From Steinernema hermaphroditum (Eukaryota > Nematoda > Chromadorea > Rhabditida > Steinernematidae), in assembly GCA_030435675.1 (NCBI GenBank), contig CM059623.1, positions 6,164,012 to 6,228,011 on the forward strand: a DNA stretch of 64,000 nt, read 5' to 3'. The position numbers and the translations under genes were made by a program. Of this stretch, positions 1 through 11,110 are shown piece by piece (positions within the stretch are counted from its first letter, which is position 1; each line of letters begins with the position of its first letter). The notes under the pieces were generated by a model. It was not told the DNA's origin. It saw only the letters and a program-made list of their open reading frames with translations, and did not search any database.

Positions 1-3000
1 ATAATCCGACGCGTCGGCGAGCGAGCAGGCCGAACAAAGCTCGGGGTGCGTTTATGAGCAGCCATAAAGTGCAGCGCGACTCTCCCGGCCAGGTGAGTCC
101 CCGGCCACACGCGTCGATTCCTTTTGCCATTATGCCGAGGGCCATCTGGCGCAGAAGAAGTTTACGAGCTCGAGGGCCCTTCGACGCCTCGACCCAGGGT
201 CCCCTGTTTACGGCGCCGTCGCCGTCGGCTCGTTATCGGCGCCGAAAAGACGCGCGAAGTAGCGACACAAACAAACGGGTGGAGGAGGGTAAACAACGGT
301 GTTTGGCTCGTTCGGGATGACGCCGACAGTGATAAATGGGGCCGGATAGAGGGTAAACAGAGCCATCTCGGGGGAGGGGGCAGGGTGGGGGAGGGGTGGA
401 AAGATCTCTGGAAGTCTGTTTTGAAGAAACATCTTCGATGTGCTTGAAGAAGGCGCTCCAGCACTGTGTTCTCTGGTTCCTTTCCTTATCATCTTATGAG
501 GTGGCCTCTGTTGATAAGGATTCGTTCCAAGCTTCTTGGAAGAACGAATCTCACGAGAAACCTCGAACAAACTCGTTTGTGTGAAATCTTCCATAGGATC
601 CGAGAATTTCCTTTGATGTCAGAACTCTGAAGCGATCTTCAGAGGTCGTGAAAGAGCAAAAACAGAGATTTTATCTCGCCAAAAAGGCCGTTTTCGGCAT
701 TTTCTAATGATTCTTTTGAGTAATGGCTCCTCTGACTATACAGTACCTCTACCTTCGGAAAGGTCTCGATCAAACATTGATCCCACACACCTTGAGGCTA
801 CCCCTACCCCTTCTTTCCCCTACTTCTCTTCAGAGAGCTCTAAGTCCTTATGTCCGTCACGGTCTCTGGACTGCGTTGGTTCCATTGGAACCAGCTTGAA
901 GAGAGAGCGTTGTCGCAGAAAGGGAACAAAGGCAGCCGTCTCGTGTCCATCACCTTGTGCTTAGAGCGGAACAAGGCAGGAAGGGAGTCCAACTGGTTGA
1001 TAGGGGATACTGTAGGAGAGTGACGTCCCTGCTTCTCTAGATATTTCTCCGGAATGACCTTCAGTTCGTGGTTTCGGCGGAGAAAGCGTCTATCTGCTAG
1101 GGATGTTCTTAGACGACGCTAATCCTCTGTTCCCGAAAACACGACAGGTCATCAGAGGTCCTCAATCACCGCTAAGCCCTCCCAGAGAATGGTGCTTCCA
1201 GGAGGGGATAACAGCCAAGCAAGTACAAAGGGGAGTCGGTTCGTTCGGAGCCCTCGAGTATATTTACCTCTTTGTTTCCTACTGAAGAGCAGACCTACCG
1301 AAGACACACATTCTGCGCGCACTGTGACCATCGTGGGCAAAGAAGCTCTCCGAAGAACGAAATGGTAGAGGCTTAGTTGACTCCCGTGCCGTTAAGAGGT
1401 CATCGAAAGGTCAAAACTGCTCTCGAAGACTCCGATCTTCGTCTCTTCGAAACCCAGAGGTGCACGGAAAAGGACATAAAAGTTCAGTTGGCTTCGAATT
1501 CGGCGACGTTCCAGCGACGACGATCAAAGTCTTCTGGGGAAAGTGCAGACCTGGACCGACAAGGTCAGCCTGCCAGGGCGAGGAAGGCGCGCCATCAGTC
1601 AACCAACCGATTACATAAGAATCGAGGCGAAGACGGAGATAACAAATGTTTTTTCCAACTCGGCGATTGATCGTCGGATTCCGGAGGATAGATCGGTGCG
1701 GGAGTCCTTGTCCCAGGGGTGCGCACAGGTGAAAAAAGGAAACCTTTCCTTCCCTAACTGAATTTCGAACTGTTCAGGAAGAGGTCTTAATGGGGTCCCG
1801 AAGAGATTGTCTATCAGTGACGGCGTTTTCGTGGAAACCATCCGACGAAGTGCTTATAGTGAATTTGCTTAACATTTCTTAACACTAAAACGCCGACAAA
1901 AAAAGATTTCTCGTGGAACCGGTTCAGGGACGTCATTTCCCAAAAGTCCGTTTTTGTGTTCATTTCCAGCTCATCTTTTCCCTTCGAGACCCTGTCCCAC
2001 CTTCCAATGACACCACTTCCGTTCGAGACCGCTCTTTTCCGCAGGCGGTTCGAAGGGTAATTCCACTCGAGACTCACTCCGACCAAGAATCAGCCGAGGA
2101 ATGCCCGATCGTGCAAAAACCGTCGCCTGGAGGTCAGTTCGTTCTTTTTGTTGGAACAGCGCACCCATAAAATCGGCGCGGCGTTAGGCGTGCCTCTCCT
2201 TGCATTCGTCTTCCGGCAGTCGCCTCGATTCGTTTCCCGCGGGTCTCCCGTCCCCGATCGATGCGAAGTCGCCGGGGAACCGGTCGGCGCCCGGGAGCGT
2301 CCTCCGCGGGATACGGTAGTCGTCCGATCGATGGGCCACACACGGCGTCCGAGGGTTAGGTCGTACCGTACTGTTTGCAAAGACGGTCGGAGGGAGTGCA
2401 GCCCTGAAAGGAACCGAAAGGGGGCTCCGGAGGGACATCGATCATCGGCGACGGGAGAAGAAGCCGCGGCGCCTCCAAAGATGTTACTCAATCACGCGCC
2501 GGCCGAGTTCTTGCCTAACCCCGGTCAATCTGCTCCTCGAGGATTAGAGTTGCTATCGGAGCCCTCCATCGGCGATTAATCACTTCTGGACAAAACGGGG
2601 AAAGGTGCAAAGGCCGAAGCCAGGTCCTCTGCGGAGTCCTCTGCGGAGCGTTTTGATCGAACGGCCGTGGCGACGGCTCTGACGCGCGAAAGGAAAACAG
2701 AACGATTGATGGCGACCGAATAAGCGAAGATTCGCCAACTCTCAGCGACAGAAGCGCTGTAGGGGACGAGAAGACGCGCGCGCGATGATCGAAGAGGACC
2801 GGAGGGACGCCAGAAGGTCCCCAGAGAGTCGGCCACTTCAATGTCGCCAAGTGGAAGAGTTTAAGAAGGTCGGTTGATCAGCTGCCGACTCAGAAAACGG
2901 AGGCGAATCACGAGAACATGGAATCAAAGCCTAGAGGGTGGGCGCCCGGGGCACTCTCGAAGTCACCTAAGTCCTTTCCTTAAAGATTCCACACAAAGTC

Positions 3001-5592
3001 TTTGGGCTGTTTACTCACCCGTTCAGGAAACCGTCGTATCCAAGAACCGAAGAACCTCCCTCTGCCTTCCAGAAGCCCGCTACTTCCCCCCCCCCTCTCC
3101 CCGAAGCCTTCTTCTCCGAAAAATGGCGCCACCGAGCGTCCCACTTCGGCGTTCGCCGAAAACAACCGTGACGGTCGGGCTACGGTGTTTTCGCGTCGTC
3201 TTTCGTCGCGCCCATCAGCCCGATTAGGGTCAGAGGTGGTCATCACGCGCGTTCCCATAAATCACGCGCCTCCGCGACTTCACCCGGTCCCCCAGGGGCC
3301 ACGGGGCTACGATAGCCCGCTGTAACAAGTGTTTGTTGTCGGCGCTGTAATATTGGGCCAACAGACGACGCGCAGAGCCGCCGGCAGCTGGCCGCGGCCC
3401 CTTGGGACCCGAGGCCCGGCTACCTGGGAGGCCGAAAGGCGCCGCCGAGGAGGTCGCGGGGTCGATTAGGGAAATTAACACGCGGAAATTGGCGTTTTGA
3501 CGGGAGATGTCCGGGCCGTGCCTCCGATAGGCGTGTTCTTTGCCGTTTTAGACGATCTCTCGGAAATTCGTTTTGGGAAAAAGAGAGTAAACATTAAGAG
3601 AAGATCGAATTTTCCAAGAAAGGCGCTAGGAGAGCCGATTTCTTGAACTTTTCAATTCATTCGTCTTTAGGATCAGTCCCATTTTCACTTTCTAATATCC
3701 GTTCATATCATAACGTCCACCCCTCCATTTTTCTGAGGCCCTAACCGGTACTACTAAAAGTACCATCCAACTACTAAACTACTAAAGCCAACGGATATTA
3801 GAGGGGGAAATGGGGGATTTGGATCAAATCGCGATTCATCTAAGTTTTTCCATCGGATCTTCCAATTTTAGGAGATCTTTTGTGGTTGAGAAGACGATTG
3901 ATTCCACTTGGCGACAAGCATGCACACAAAAGAGAGCGAAATTCGACATTTTTCGGCAAATAAAAAGGGACAAATCCGCGATTAGGGGAGCCATGACCAG
4001 GAGATCTCTTTCTCACCTTCTCGCCCCCCGCTCCCGACTCCCAGGACCGTTTCGGGACTCCGCGAGGCAGGGCGGCTCGGAGGATTCGCACCTGGGTGTC
4101 GGCTTCGCCTCTTGGCGGCGACCCCCCGCGGAAAGACGCGAAAACAAAGAAGTCGCGAGTTGGCACTTCGAAAGACTCCGCTAATCGCATTAGCGCTTCG
4201 AAGCGGAGGCGGAGGGAGGGCTCCGGCCCCCGAGACCCTCGGCGATGATTAACGACTCCGCCGGTGGCGCCGTCAACAGGAAGCGCCGAATTCGCAACAA
4301 AATTAACGATCATGAGAGGGAGGACTCGGATACTGAGGGGCAATACAAATGGCTACCGTAATCAAGCGGCTTTCAGAAACGTCGCTTCCCTCCAGAAAGA
4401 CCGCAGGCAATGACGCCTACTCCCACCCCACTGAACAGAACTAAGCACGAGGAGATCGGGCGCAGCACAACAAAGATGTTATCACTCCGTCTCCCTCGCA
4501 TGGAGCAGCCCTGCAAATGGCCACGAGGCGCCCTCGATGCCCCAGAATCCCCTCCACCCCCGCCTCCGGTCCTCTGCCTCCGGGCGACCTGGCGGCCCCA
4601 CCGCCGCCTCTCCATAAATTATTTTCCCGCGGTCTCCATTTGTCATTCCTTCGGCCTCGCCGCCTACCGTACCTCGCAGCGCCAGTCTGGGCGCGGCGGC
4701 GCAGCCGATTGGTCGCGGCGAGACCCCGCCCCCGGGTGGGTTAGGGCGGCGGCGCGCCCGTGATTTATTGTGTCGAATGATGAATGGCGGCGGCCGCTCC
4801 TGAGCCTCTTTCGCTCCCGGGCGCTGCCGCGGCCCCCGCTCAATCATTATTATTTATACGAACTTCGCCGCCGCTAATTTACGGCTCTCAATTAGGCGCG
4901 CGCGAGCGCGGCAGGACCCCAAAGGGGCCTCCGCCGTTTTATGCGATTTCTTGATTTATTCGGCTCCGACAGTGACAAATTGTCGTCGGAGGGGCGAAGG
5001 TCGCCCGATGTTGCGAAGCCCGATTTATGGGATCGTTGGGAGCCACTCGGAGGCGCCTCTGAAGAAGCGATGATTGATGGCGCTTCCGGCCCTGACAGAT
5101 TTCCGGATACGGTGGCGGAATCTGCGGGAGGTCCCTGCGCGCCTTCTGTCCTTCGGGGTACTCTTTTTCTTTCCGCTTATTCCACGATTCTCCGTCACTT
5201 ATCTAGGTAACTTTCCTGTGCGTTCCGACAGTATCTTGCCTTACGCACGGGTCTCGAGACAAAAAAGGACCCTTCTCCGGGGGGGGGGAGGGGGGACGTC
5301 GTTCTCGATTGCCCTAAAAGGTGCCGCCCTGGCGCCGTTCCTCGATCCCGAACTTCCTCTTCCCAGCGATCGATAAGTGCCTCCGCGAAGTGCCTCGGGC
5401 CTCGGTCCGAGGATAAACACTCGTCGTCCGCAGTGATCAAGATCGATCGCCCGGGGCCGCCGCCGCCGCAGCCCTAAAGGGGTACTGTAGGAAACCAGTC
5501 GGGGCGTCCTTCTGCCCCGGGGCGTCGCCCGCGCCCCGCGATCCCGTTTCCCTTTGTTCCTTCTTCCACTGGCATCGTTTCAGCGGATTCCG
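1..5592. promoter_or_regulatory. gene-free upstream territory of ceh-13, candidate Hox/PBC-responsive region
   Basis: I see no gene in this stretch: the open frames on both strands lack splice structure, domains and plausible composition. It is CpG-rich and precedes the Hox1 gene. The last 2.4 kb carries repeated Hox/PBC-type words: CCATAAATCA at 3255-3264, CCATAAATTA at 4612-4621, TGATTTATTG at 4761-4770, TGATGAATGG at 4779-4788, TGATTTATT at 4952-4960, GATTTATGG at 5022-5030 and TGATTGATGG at 5071-5080. The last resembles the Hox1/PBC autoregulatory site known from labial and Hoxb1. Enhancer function is inferred from position and motif clustering only. Confidence 0.45.
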
Positions 5593-6535
5593 ATGAGTTG
5601 CGCCGACTCGTACCTCGGGGCCTCGGGCATCTACTACCCCCACCACCACCACCACGGCGCCTACGGCCTCCAGACGACGCCGGGCGCCGCCTCGGAGCAC
5701 CAGTGGAGCCCCGGCGGTGGCCCGGCCAGCAGCGCCGCTTACGTCTATCCACAGTACCAGAACCCGGCGACCAGCACGCACCAGTCGGTGACGCCGCCAC
5801 ACACGACGCCGCCGCAGTGGAGCGGCTACCCGCCAGCGGCTTCGGCCCCTCCGGCCCCGCAGAGCCACCAGGAGCAGCCGAGCGTCTCTCCGCCGTTGGG
5901 CGCCCATACAGCCGCCTCCTACAAGTGGATGCACGTCAAGAGGACCGTCGCTAAGAGCTCCGGTAAGTCCAAGTCCATTTACACTCCCAAAAAGAGGTTT
6001 ACACCGCCGACATACGCCCTTCAAGGAGACGTTTAGACAGATTCTGCGTCTATACGTCTTCGACGGCCACTGGCTTCGGTGACCTCCGTTTGCGCAACGT
6101 TTACGGCGCCATAAATCACTCATTTCTGCAGGAACGCGGCGTAGGGCCACGATCGACGTGGCCGCGGGGCCGGCGGCCGAGCCGGCGATCACCCCGGCGG
6201 TCTCCGCGTCGCTGGCCGCCGCTTCCTCGGGTGGCAACCGCACCAACTTCACCAACCACCAGCTCACGGAACTGGAGAAGGAGTACTACACGTCGAAGTA
6301 CCTCAACCGCGTTCGCCGCTCCGAGATCGCTGCGCAGCTGCACCTGAATGAGACGCAGGTGAAGATCTGGTTCCAGAACCGGCGTATGAAGGAGAAGAAG
6401 CGGCAGAAGGAGCAGGACTTCCTCCAGAAGGCCTCCGTCTCCTCGGGATCCTCGTCGGGCGCCTCCAGCGAGTCGCCGACCTCCTCCGCCTCCCCGGACA
6501 CCTCCCCGAAGCTGGCCATGATGGCACCCCTCTGA
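5593..6535 (+). CDS. ceh-13: Hox1/labial-class homeodomain transcription factor
   Basis: Nuclear DNA-binding Hox protein that patterns the anterior body. Exons 5593-5962 and 6132-6535 (GTAAG donor, CTGCAG acceptor, phase 1) give 257 residues. A His run is near residue 18, followed by Pro/Ser/Gln-rich sequence. The PBC-binding hexapeptide region YKWMHVKR is at about 110-117. The homeodomain is at about 156-215, with LTELEKE in helix 1 and the recognition helix [15 protein letters not shown]; the NETQVKIW signature is Hox1-type. A Ser-rich tail follows. The start was chosen because a TTTCAG acceptor (5578-5583) sits 9 nt upstream, typical of spliced-leader addition, so the frame open from 5554 would not be in the mature mRNA. 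A polyA signal AATAAA is at 6749-6754. The single intron holds CCATAAATCA (6109-6118), matching upstream Hox/PBC-type sites, which suggests autoregulation. The exact 3' acceptor is less certain than the homeodomain. Confidence 0.93.
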
Positions 6536-8198
6536 GTCCGACGCCGCGGACTTCTGTAAATACTCTGCACTCCTCTCCACTTCCTCGCAATGCTCAGTGC
6601 GGTGGGACCCGTGTCGGGGCCGCCGCCTCCAGGCTTGTTCGCTCTCCTCGTCTCAGCGTTACGGTTCGAAATCTGATGATTCATTCTACTATGTACCCTC
6701 CACCTCCTCTTAGTCTCTCCATATTTTATTCCTTCGATATTCGCAGAAAATAAAGTTATCTCGCCGAGACGTCCCGACGACCCTTCGGATTCCGACGCCT
6801 TCTCCCCTAACCGCCCCTCGCGGACAGGTGATCCCTTCGGCGACGCGGCGACGTGACGTTGATGGATCGCCGGCCACTTCAAACGACGCCGCTCCGGGCG
6901 ACCGCGCCTTCGCGACTTTAAACCGCGCTGTCACCTGGGGACGACGACGCGCACCTTCTACGGGTACTGTAGGCGCCGGAGGACGTCGCGGGATCGACCT
7001 TCGCACCTCTGGTACTACGTTACAAGTGATCTCCGGAAAGGTGTAGGAGATTCTTCGGAGCAAGACACTTAGAAGCGTTCTTTGTCGGCATACTGTAACT
7101 GGAGGTAGACCTTCCGGAAGAACAGTCTCCATAATTAGGCTCTGTGGCGCCTATCGGCCTCTCAAATCTGGACGGCACGTGTTCTACACGATCGTTATTG
7201 TTTCGCGGCCTCGAGAGCTCCTCGCGGCGACCGCACAATGATGGATGACGACCTGGGCGTCCGCTTTATGCAAATCCCGGCAGCAGCTTATCGCGCCATC
7301 TACACGGATCCGAGGCTTCTTTGTTTGTGTACGGTGACGGCGGCGCTTTTGCCGATTGCGCAAGCCGATTATCGTGCGGAACAATACGCCGACGGGTTCA
7401 TAGAGGCTGCGGCGAGGGAGACGAGGGGAGGGTACTGTGAGAATGGAGGGAGGCATCTGGAGAGAGAAGAATAAGGATGTTTTCGAAGAGTCATCGATTT
7501 TTGGGTCCCTTTTCGGCTTGAGGCTACAACTCTGCGTTTTCTTCAAAGTGGATACTCCGGTTTGTGGATGAAAAGATGCGCATGTCGGCTTCTCGATGCA
7601 TCATGTCGCTCTAGAAGAGAGCGCTCTTGATATGAATAGAGGGGAGAACATGGCCGATATCGACTGATCGATGACGGTTCCGAGTCTTAGACTCGTCTAC
7701 TTCGTCCCTGCCGTACCTCTGCTCAACTCAAGTCACTCCAACGCTCCGATCACAACTCCTTCTGAAGCACGGCTACCGTAATCGCGTTCTCCCACGAGAG
7801 CCCAATTAGAGCCTTCAGCACGTGCCAGAGCGTCTTCGGGAAAGTGGCGATCGGATCTCGAGGTCTCTCATTTTCGCGTCTCCTTCGCACTTCTTATGCA
7901 AATGCGAGAGATAATCTCGTCGGGCTCAGTCCTGCGCGAGATGCTCGAGTGTAATCGCGTTTGGCGGCGCGCGCCAAAGAGCGCCGCCGTCAGCGACTGT
8001 CAGCGCGAGTGTCTTTACAATGGGCTCCAGGGCTGCGCTCCAGAGGCTCTTCGGTGCTCTTTATCGGGCAGGGAATACCATTCGGACCAGGAATATGCAT
8101 TCGGATATTATGAGTGCTCCAGAGGAGACGTTGCGGCTTTCGAACGAAAGTGGAACATGCCCTCTCGGAAGAAAGGCGCCGGAAGGGGCCAGAGGGGC
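6536..8198. other. intergenic region between ceh-13 and MRI1
   Basis: After the ceh-13 polyA signal at 6749 I see no convincing gene. ORFs here lack splice sites or domains. Octamer words ATGCAAAT (POU-type) occur at 7268-7275 and 7896-7903, and TACNGTA words at 6965, 7091 and 7774. The region may be downstream regulatory DNA of ceh-13; this is inference. Confidence 0.4.
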
Positions 8199-10093
8199 CT
8201 AGAAGGAGGAGGCGAGGCCGGAGGCCAGGTTGGCCGGGGCGAAGTTGCCCAGTTCTGTGAGGATCCCCGTAATCAGCAGCGCCGGAGTCACGTCGAACGC
8301 CGGATTCCACACACCGACACCCTCGGGGGCTAACGACTTTCCTGCAAGGGTCATTGTAGTTCAGAATTAGACTCGATTTGAAGCCCATGAAATCCGAACA
8401 GTCAAAAGGGGTTCCAGGCGATGCGCAGAGATCTTCTCTGGATCAGTGATCGGAACTCGAGCCGATTTCGCAATCCGATCCGAGCCGGCTCGGCTCGGGT
8501 CTGCTCGAGTCGAAACCCGAGCCGACAATATATACTAGGGACAATTCTGACTGTTCGCGGGGAGCGGTAATAAGGGCGCAGACGACGAGAGACAATTGGC
8601 GTACAGCGGCGGAGCACGGGCATCCGATTTTCTCTCGCCGTCTGCTACCGCTCCCCGCGAACGGTCGAAATTTTCCCTGGTATATATGGCCGGCCCCGGC
8701 GCGGGTTCGGCTCGGAGCCAACCCGAGTCAAGCCGAGGCGGGTGGTCCGAGCCTGCTCGGCTCCGGCTCAGTTCCGATCTCTGCTCTGGATCCCACTATA
8801 CTCTGTTTTTTTTTCGATCACAAAATCAGCCTTCAATCATCTCGTTGTGGGACTCAGAAATTTGACGCAAACGCATTGAAAACGATGAAACAAGCGCACG
8901 AAGTTCGCATGTTCGCTCGTCGTTTTCAACGCGTTGGATCAGATTTCTGAGTCCCACAACGAGATGATTGAAGGCCGATTTTGTGATCGAAAAAAAAAAC
9001 AGAGTATACCAAAGGTGCACTTACCGTTGAAGGTGGTCATTTCAGCGGCGGGGCGCTCCTCAATGGTGATAGTCGATCCGTCGGCGCGATTCCGATTGAT
9101 CGACGACGATGGCGTGACGACGAAGAAGGGGATCCGGTGATAAGCGGCGAGCACCGCCAGCATGTAGGTCCCGATCTTGTTGGCGGTGTCGCCGTTGAGC
9201 GCCACCTGATCGGCGCCTGGAAGGGTCCTGGATACCTGGATTCGGCGGCCCGACTCACCGACGAGAACGATGTCGATGCTCTGGAGTCGCATCGCGGCGG
9301 CGGCCATGTTGTCCGTGATGAGGGTGACGGGGATGGCGTCATGGACGAGTTCGTAGGTGGTGAGACGGACGCCCTGGTTGTAGGGCCTCGTCTCGAGGGC
9401 GAAGGCCATCTCTAGCCGCCCTGCGGCGTGTAGTTGCCTGATAACGCCTTTAACGGGGGTTACGGTAGGTGGCTGGCGGGGAATACCTAGAGCGGTGCCG
9501 AGGGAACTGGTGGCGAGGGAGCCCGTGTTGCAGACGGTCATGACGCGGAGCTTCTTGTGCTCCGGGAAGTTGGCGAGGACGCAGGCGGTGGCGCAGTGGA
9601 GGAGGCGCCGGTTCTCCTCCTTCTCGGCCACCCAGAGCGCGAAGACGAGCTCCTTGAGACCGATACGGTACTCGTCGGCGGAAGAAGCCCGGAAGGCGAG
9701 GACGACGTCGAGGGCGTTGGCCAGGTTGACGGCCGTGGGTCGCGAGGAGAGGAGGAAGGCGCACCGCTCCCGGACGAAAGCCTCGAGCGCCGGGAGCTCG
9801 AGCGCCGCCTCGGGCCGGTCGAGCTCCACCGCGAGCGCGAGCGTCGCCACGCTGGCGATGAGAGGCGCACCCCGGACCTGCATCTTCTTGATGACGGAGA
9901 AGCCGTCCTCCACGCCACACACGTCGACGTACTTCGTCTCCGCAGGGATGAGCAGCTGGTCGAGAATCTGAAGGTGATTCGCCTCGCGGTCGTACCTCAG
10001 CGACTTGAGGGACTCGGCGACGGCGCCGTCCAAGGCGGCGGCTTCGGGAAGCGGAGTGAGGGCCTGGGCGACGACTCCGGCGGCGGAGAGCAT
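8199..10093 (-). CDS. MRI1: methylthioribose-1-phosphate isomerase
   Basis: Cytosolic methionine-salvage enzyme converting 5-methylthioribose-1-phosphate to the ribulose form. Exons on the minus strand: 10093-9487, 9447-9025 and 8341-8199, giving about 390 residues (close to 370 in vertebrates plus a 25-30 residue N-terminal extension). Seen: QILDQLLIP, the MQVRGAP substrate loop, CNTGSLAT with the catalytic Cys at 188, ETRPYNQG, the catalytic Asp in TDNMAAAAM at about 248, and a final exon encoding [13 protein letters not shown]. The 39-bp intron 9448-9486 keeps frame; reading through it would insert 13 residues that family members lack between TALG and VIR. It ends AAAG, an unusual acceptor. 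The last intron (8342-9024, 683 bp) is far longer than others here because it contains two large palindromes. An internal start nearer ESLKSLRY is possible. Confidence 0.93.
8436..8794. mobile_element. large imperfect palindrome (foldback/MITE-like) in MRI1 intron
   Basis: The left half (GATCGGAACT near 8448, CGAGCCG, then ATATATACTAGGGA near 8530 and GTTCGCGGGGAGCGGTA near 8552) reappears as its reverse complement in the right half (CTACCGCTCCCCGCGAAC near 8646, TCCCTGGTATATAT near 8676, and AGTTCCGATC near 8770). The arms span about 360 bp with a short centre around 8600, and many mismatches. It lies wholly within an intron and encodes nothing. A non-autonomous foldback element is the likeliest origin; no clear target duplication was identified. 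Confidence 0.65.
8797..9008. mobile_element. 212-bp near-perfect palindrome (MITE-like) in MRI1 intron
   Basis: Starts TATACTCTG at 8797 and ends CAGAGTATA at 9008. The arms match almost base for base through the T/A tract, TCGATCACAAAAT, CTTCAATCATCTCG and GGGACTCAGAAAT, and continue with few mismatches to a centre near 8903 (GCGCACGAA opposite GTTCGC). It begins two bases after the preceding palindrome and ends 10 bp before the donor side of the intron. Flanking TA dinucleotides could be a Tc1/mariner-type target site. No coding capacity. Confidence 0.75.
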
Positions 10094-10347
10094 TTCTGAA
10101 GCGCGGAGCGTTATCGACTCGCTGACGACGCGAAAGTCAACAAACGACGGAGCGGACGACCTAAGTAGTCCCGGAGACGGAGATAACGCGCGAAACTAAG
10201 GGTGCAGCCCTAATCAAGGGAAATACGGTACAGAGCGCTTCGGCGGTGGAACCCAGACGCGGACAAACAAAAAACGATTAGCATAAGTGCGTTTGCGCAC
10301 TCATGACACCTGCCACCAAACCAACAGAGCGTCCGGAAAGGAACGCC

Positions 10348-10355
10348 TATAAAAG
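10348..10355 (+). promoter_or_regulatory. TATA box
   Basis: TATAAAAG 79 nt upstream of the start of the Gly/Tyr-rich secreted protein gene. Position and the GC-rich flanks fit a core promoter element. Confidence 0.6.
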
Positions 10356-10426
10356 GGTCACGGAGGCCCCGGCAGAGACATCGACCCGGCGTGCACCGCC
10401 TAACGCTCAAAGTCTTGTAGGTAATC

Positions 10427-10890
10427 ATGAAGGCCACCGTCGTCTTTCCACTTCTCCTCATTGTCGAAGTCTCCGCCGCGACGATCTATCTCTCGGAAGC
10501 AGCGGAACCCGAAATAGAAGTCCATGGGAATCGCCACAAGCGTCAGTGCTATGGCTACGGTGGTTACGGCTACGGCTATGGGTACTACGGTTACCGTCGA
10601 GCCCAGAAGCCCGCAACCGACCCTCCTCCACCCACTCCTCCGGCTCCTCCTCCACCACCACCACCACCACCACCTCCTCCTCCTCCTCCTCCTCCTCCAC
10701 CACCACCAGGTAGGCTTCTGGATCCTGACTCTAACATTCCGCTCCTTCAGCGACCATCGACAAGCCTCGGCTGCGGCGCTACGGATACTACGGAGGAGGG
10801 TACTACGGCGGATATGGTGGGTACGGATACGGAGGCGGTTACGGTGGCGGATACGGAGATTATGGAGGCTATGGGGGTTATGGGTATTGA
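10427..10890 (+). CDS. secreted polyproline, Gly/Tyr-rich protein
   Basis: Exons 10427-10709 and 10751-10890 (41-bp GT-AG intron, phase 1) encode 140 residues. Residues 1-18 are a signal peptide ending VEVSAA. A basic site RHKR at about 36-39 could be processed. Then come a QCYGYGGYGYG segment, an uninterrupted proline tract of more than 20 residues ending at the splice site, and a C-terminal segment of Gly-Gly-Tyr repeats ending YGY. This composition resembles cuticle, grinder or antimicrobial YGGY-type peptides of nematodes (the caenacin/nlp-29 style), but the polyproline block is unusual. AATAAA follows at 10913-10918, and a TATA box precedes it. I do not recognise a specific orthologue; extracellular location is inferred from the signal peptide. 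Confidence 0.85.
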
Positions 10891-11110
10891 GATAAGCAAA
10901 CCGCACCCGATGAATAAAGTACCGTGACGAGATAATGACAAACGACGACACGATGCAAAGCCCTACGTATCCGTGACACGAACAACCTTTATCGACGTGG
11001 CTAGTCCAAGATTCAGCAACTGATAATGTAACTGCAATCAAAATAAAAACTCTGTTCAAAAGACAACCTGGAAGGCAATAATCTATATCGATGGACTGAA
11101 AGCAGCTTCT

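Noticed and set aside
5437..6267. 276-codon minus-strand ORF across ceh-13 exon 1
   Set aside because: Antisense shadow of a GC-rich homeobox exon; Arg/Gly-rich with no domain, and the sense strand is clearly coding.
7896..8333. 145-codon plus ORF upstream of and across MRI1 exon 3
   Set aside because: Its 3' part is antisense to the MRI1 last exon and the rest lacks any recognisable feature.
10640..10708. CCA/CCT microsatellite as an independent repeat feature
   Set aside because: It encodes the proline tract of a real exon, so it is described with that gene.
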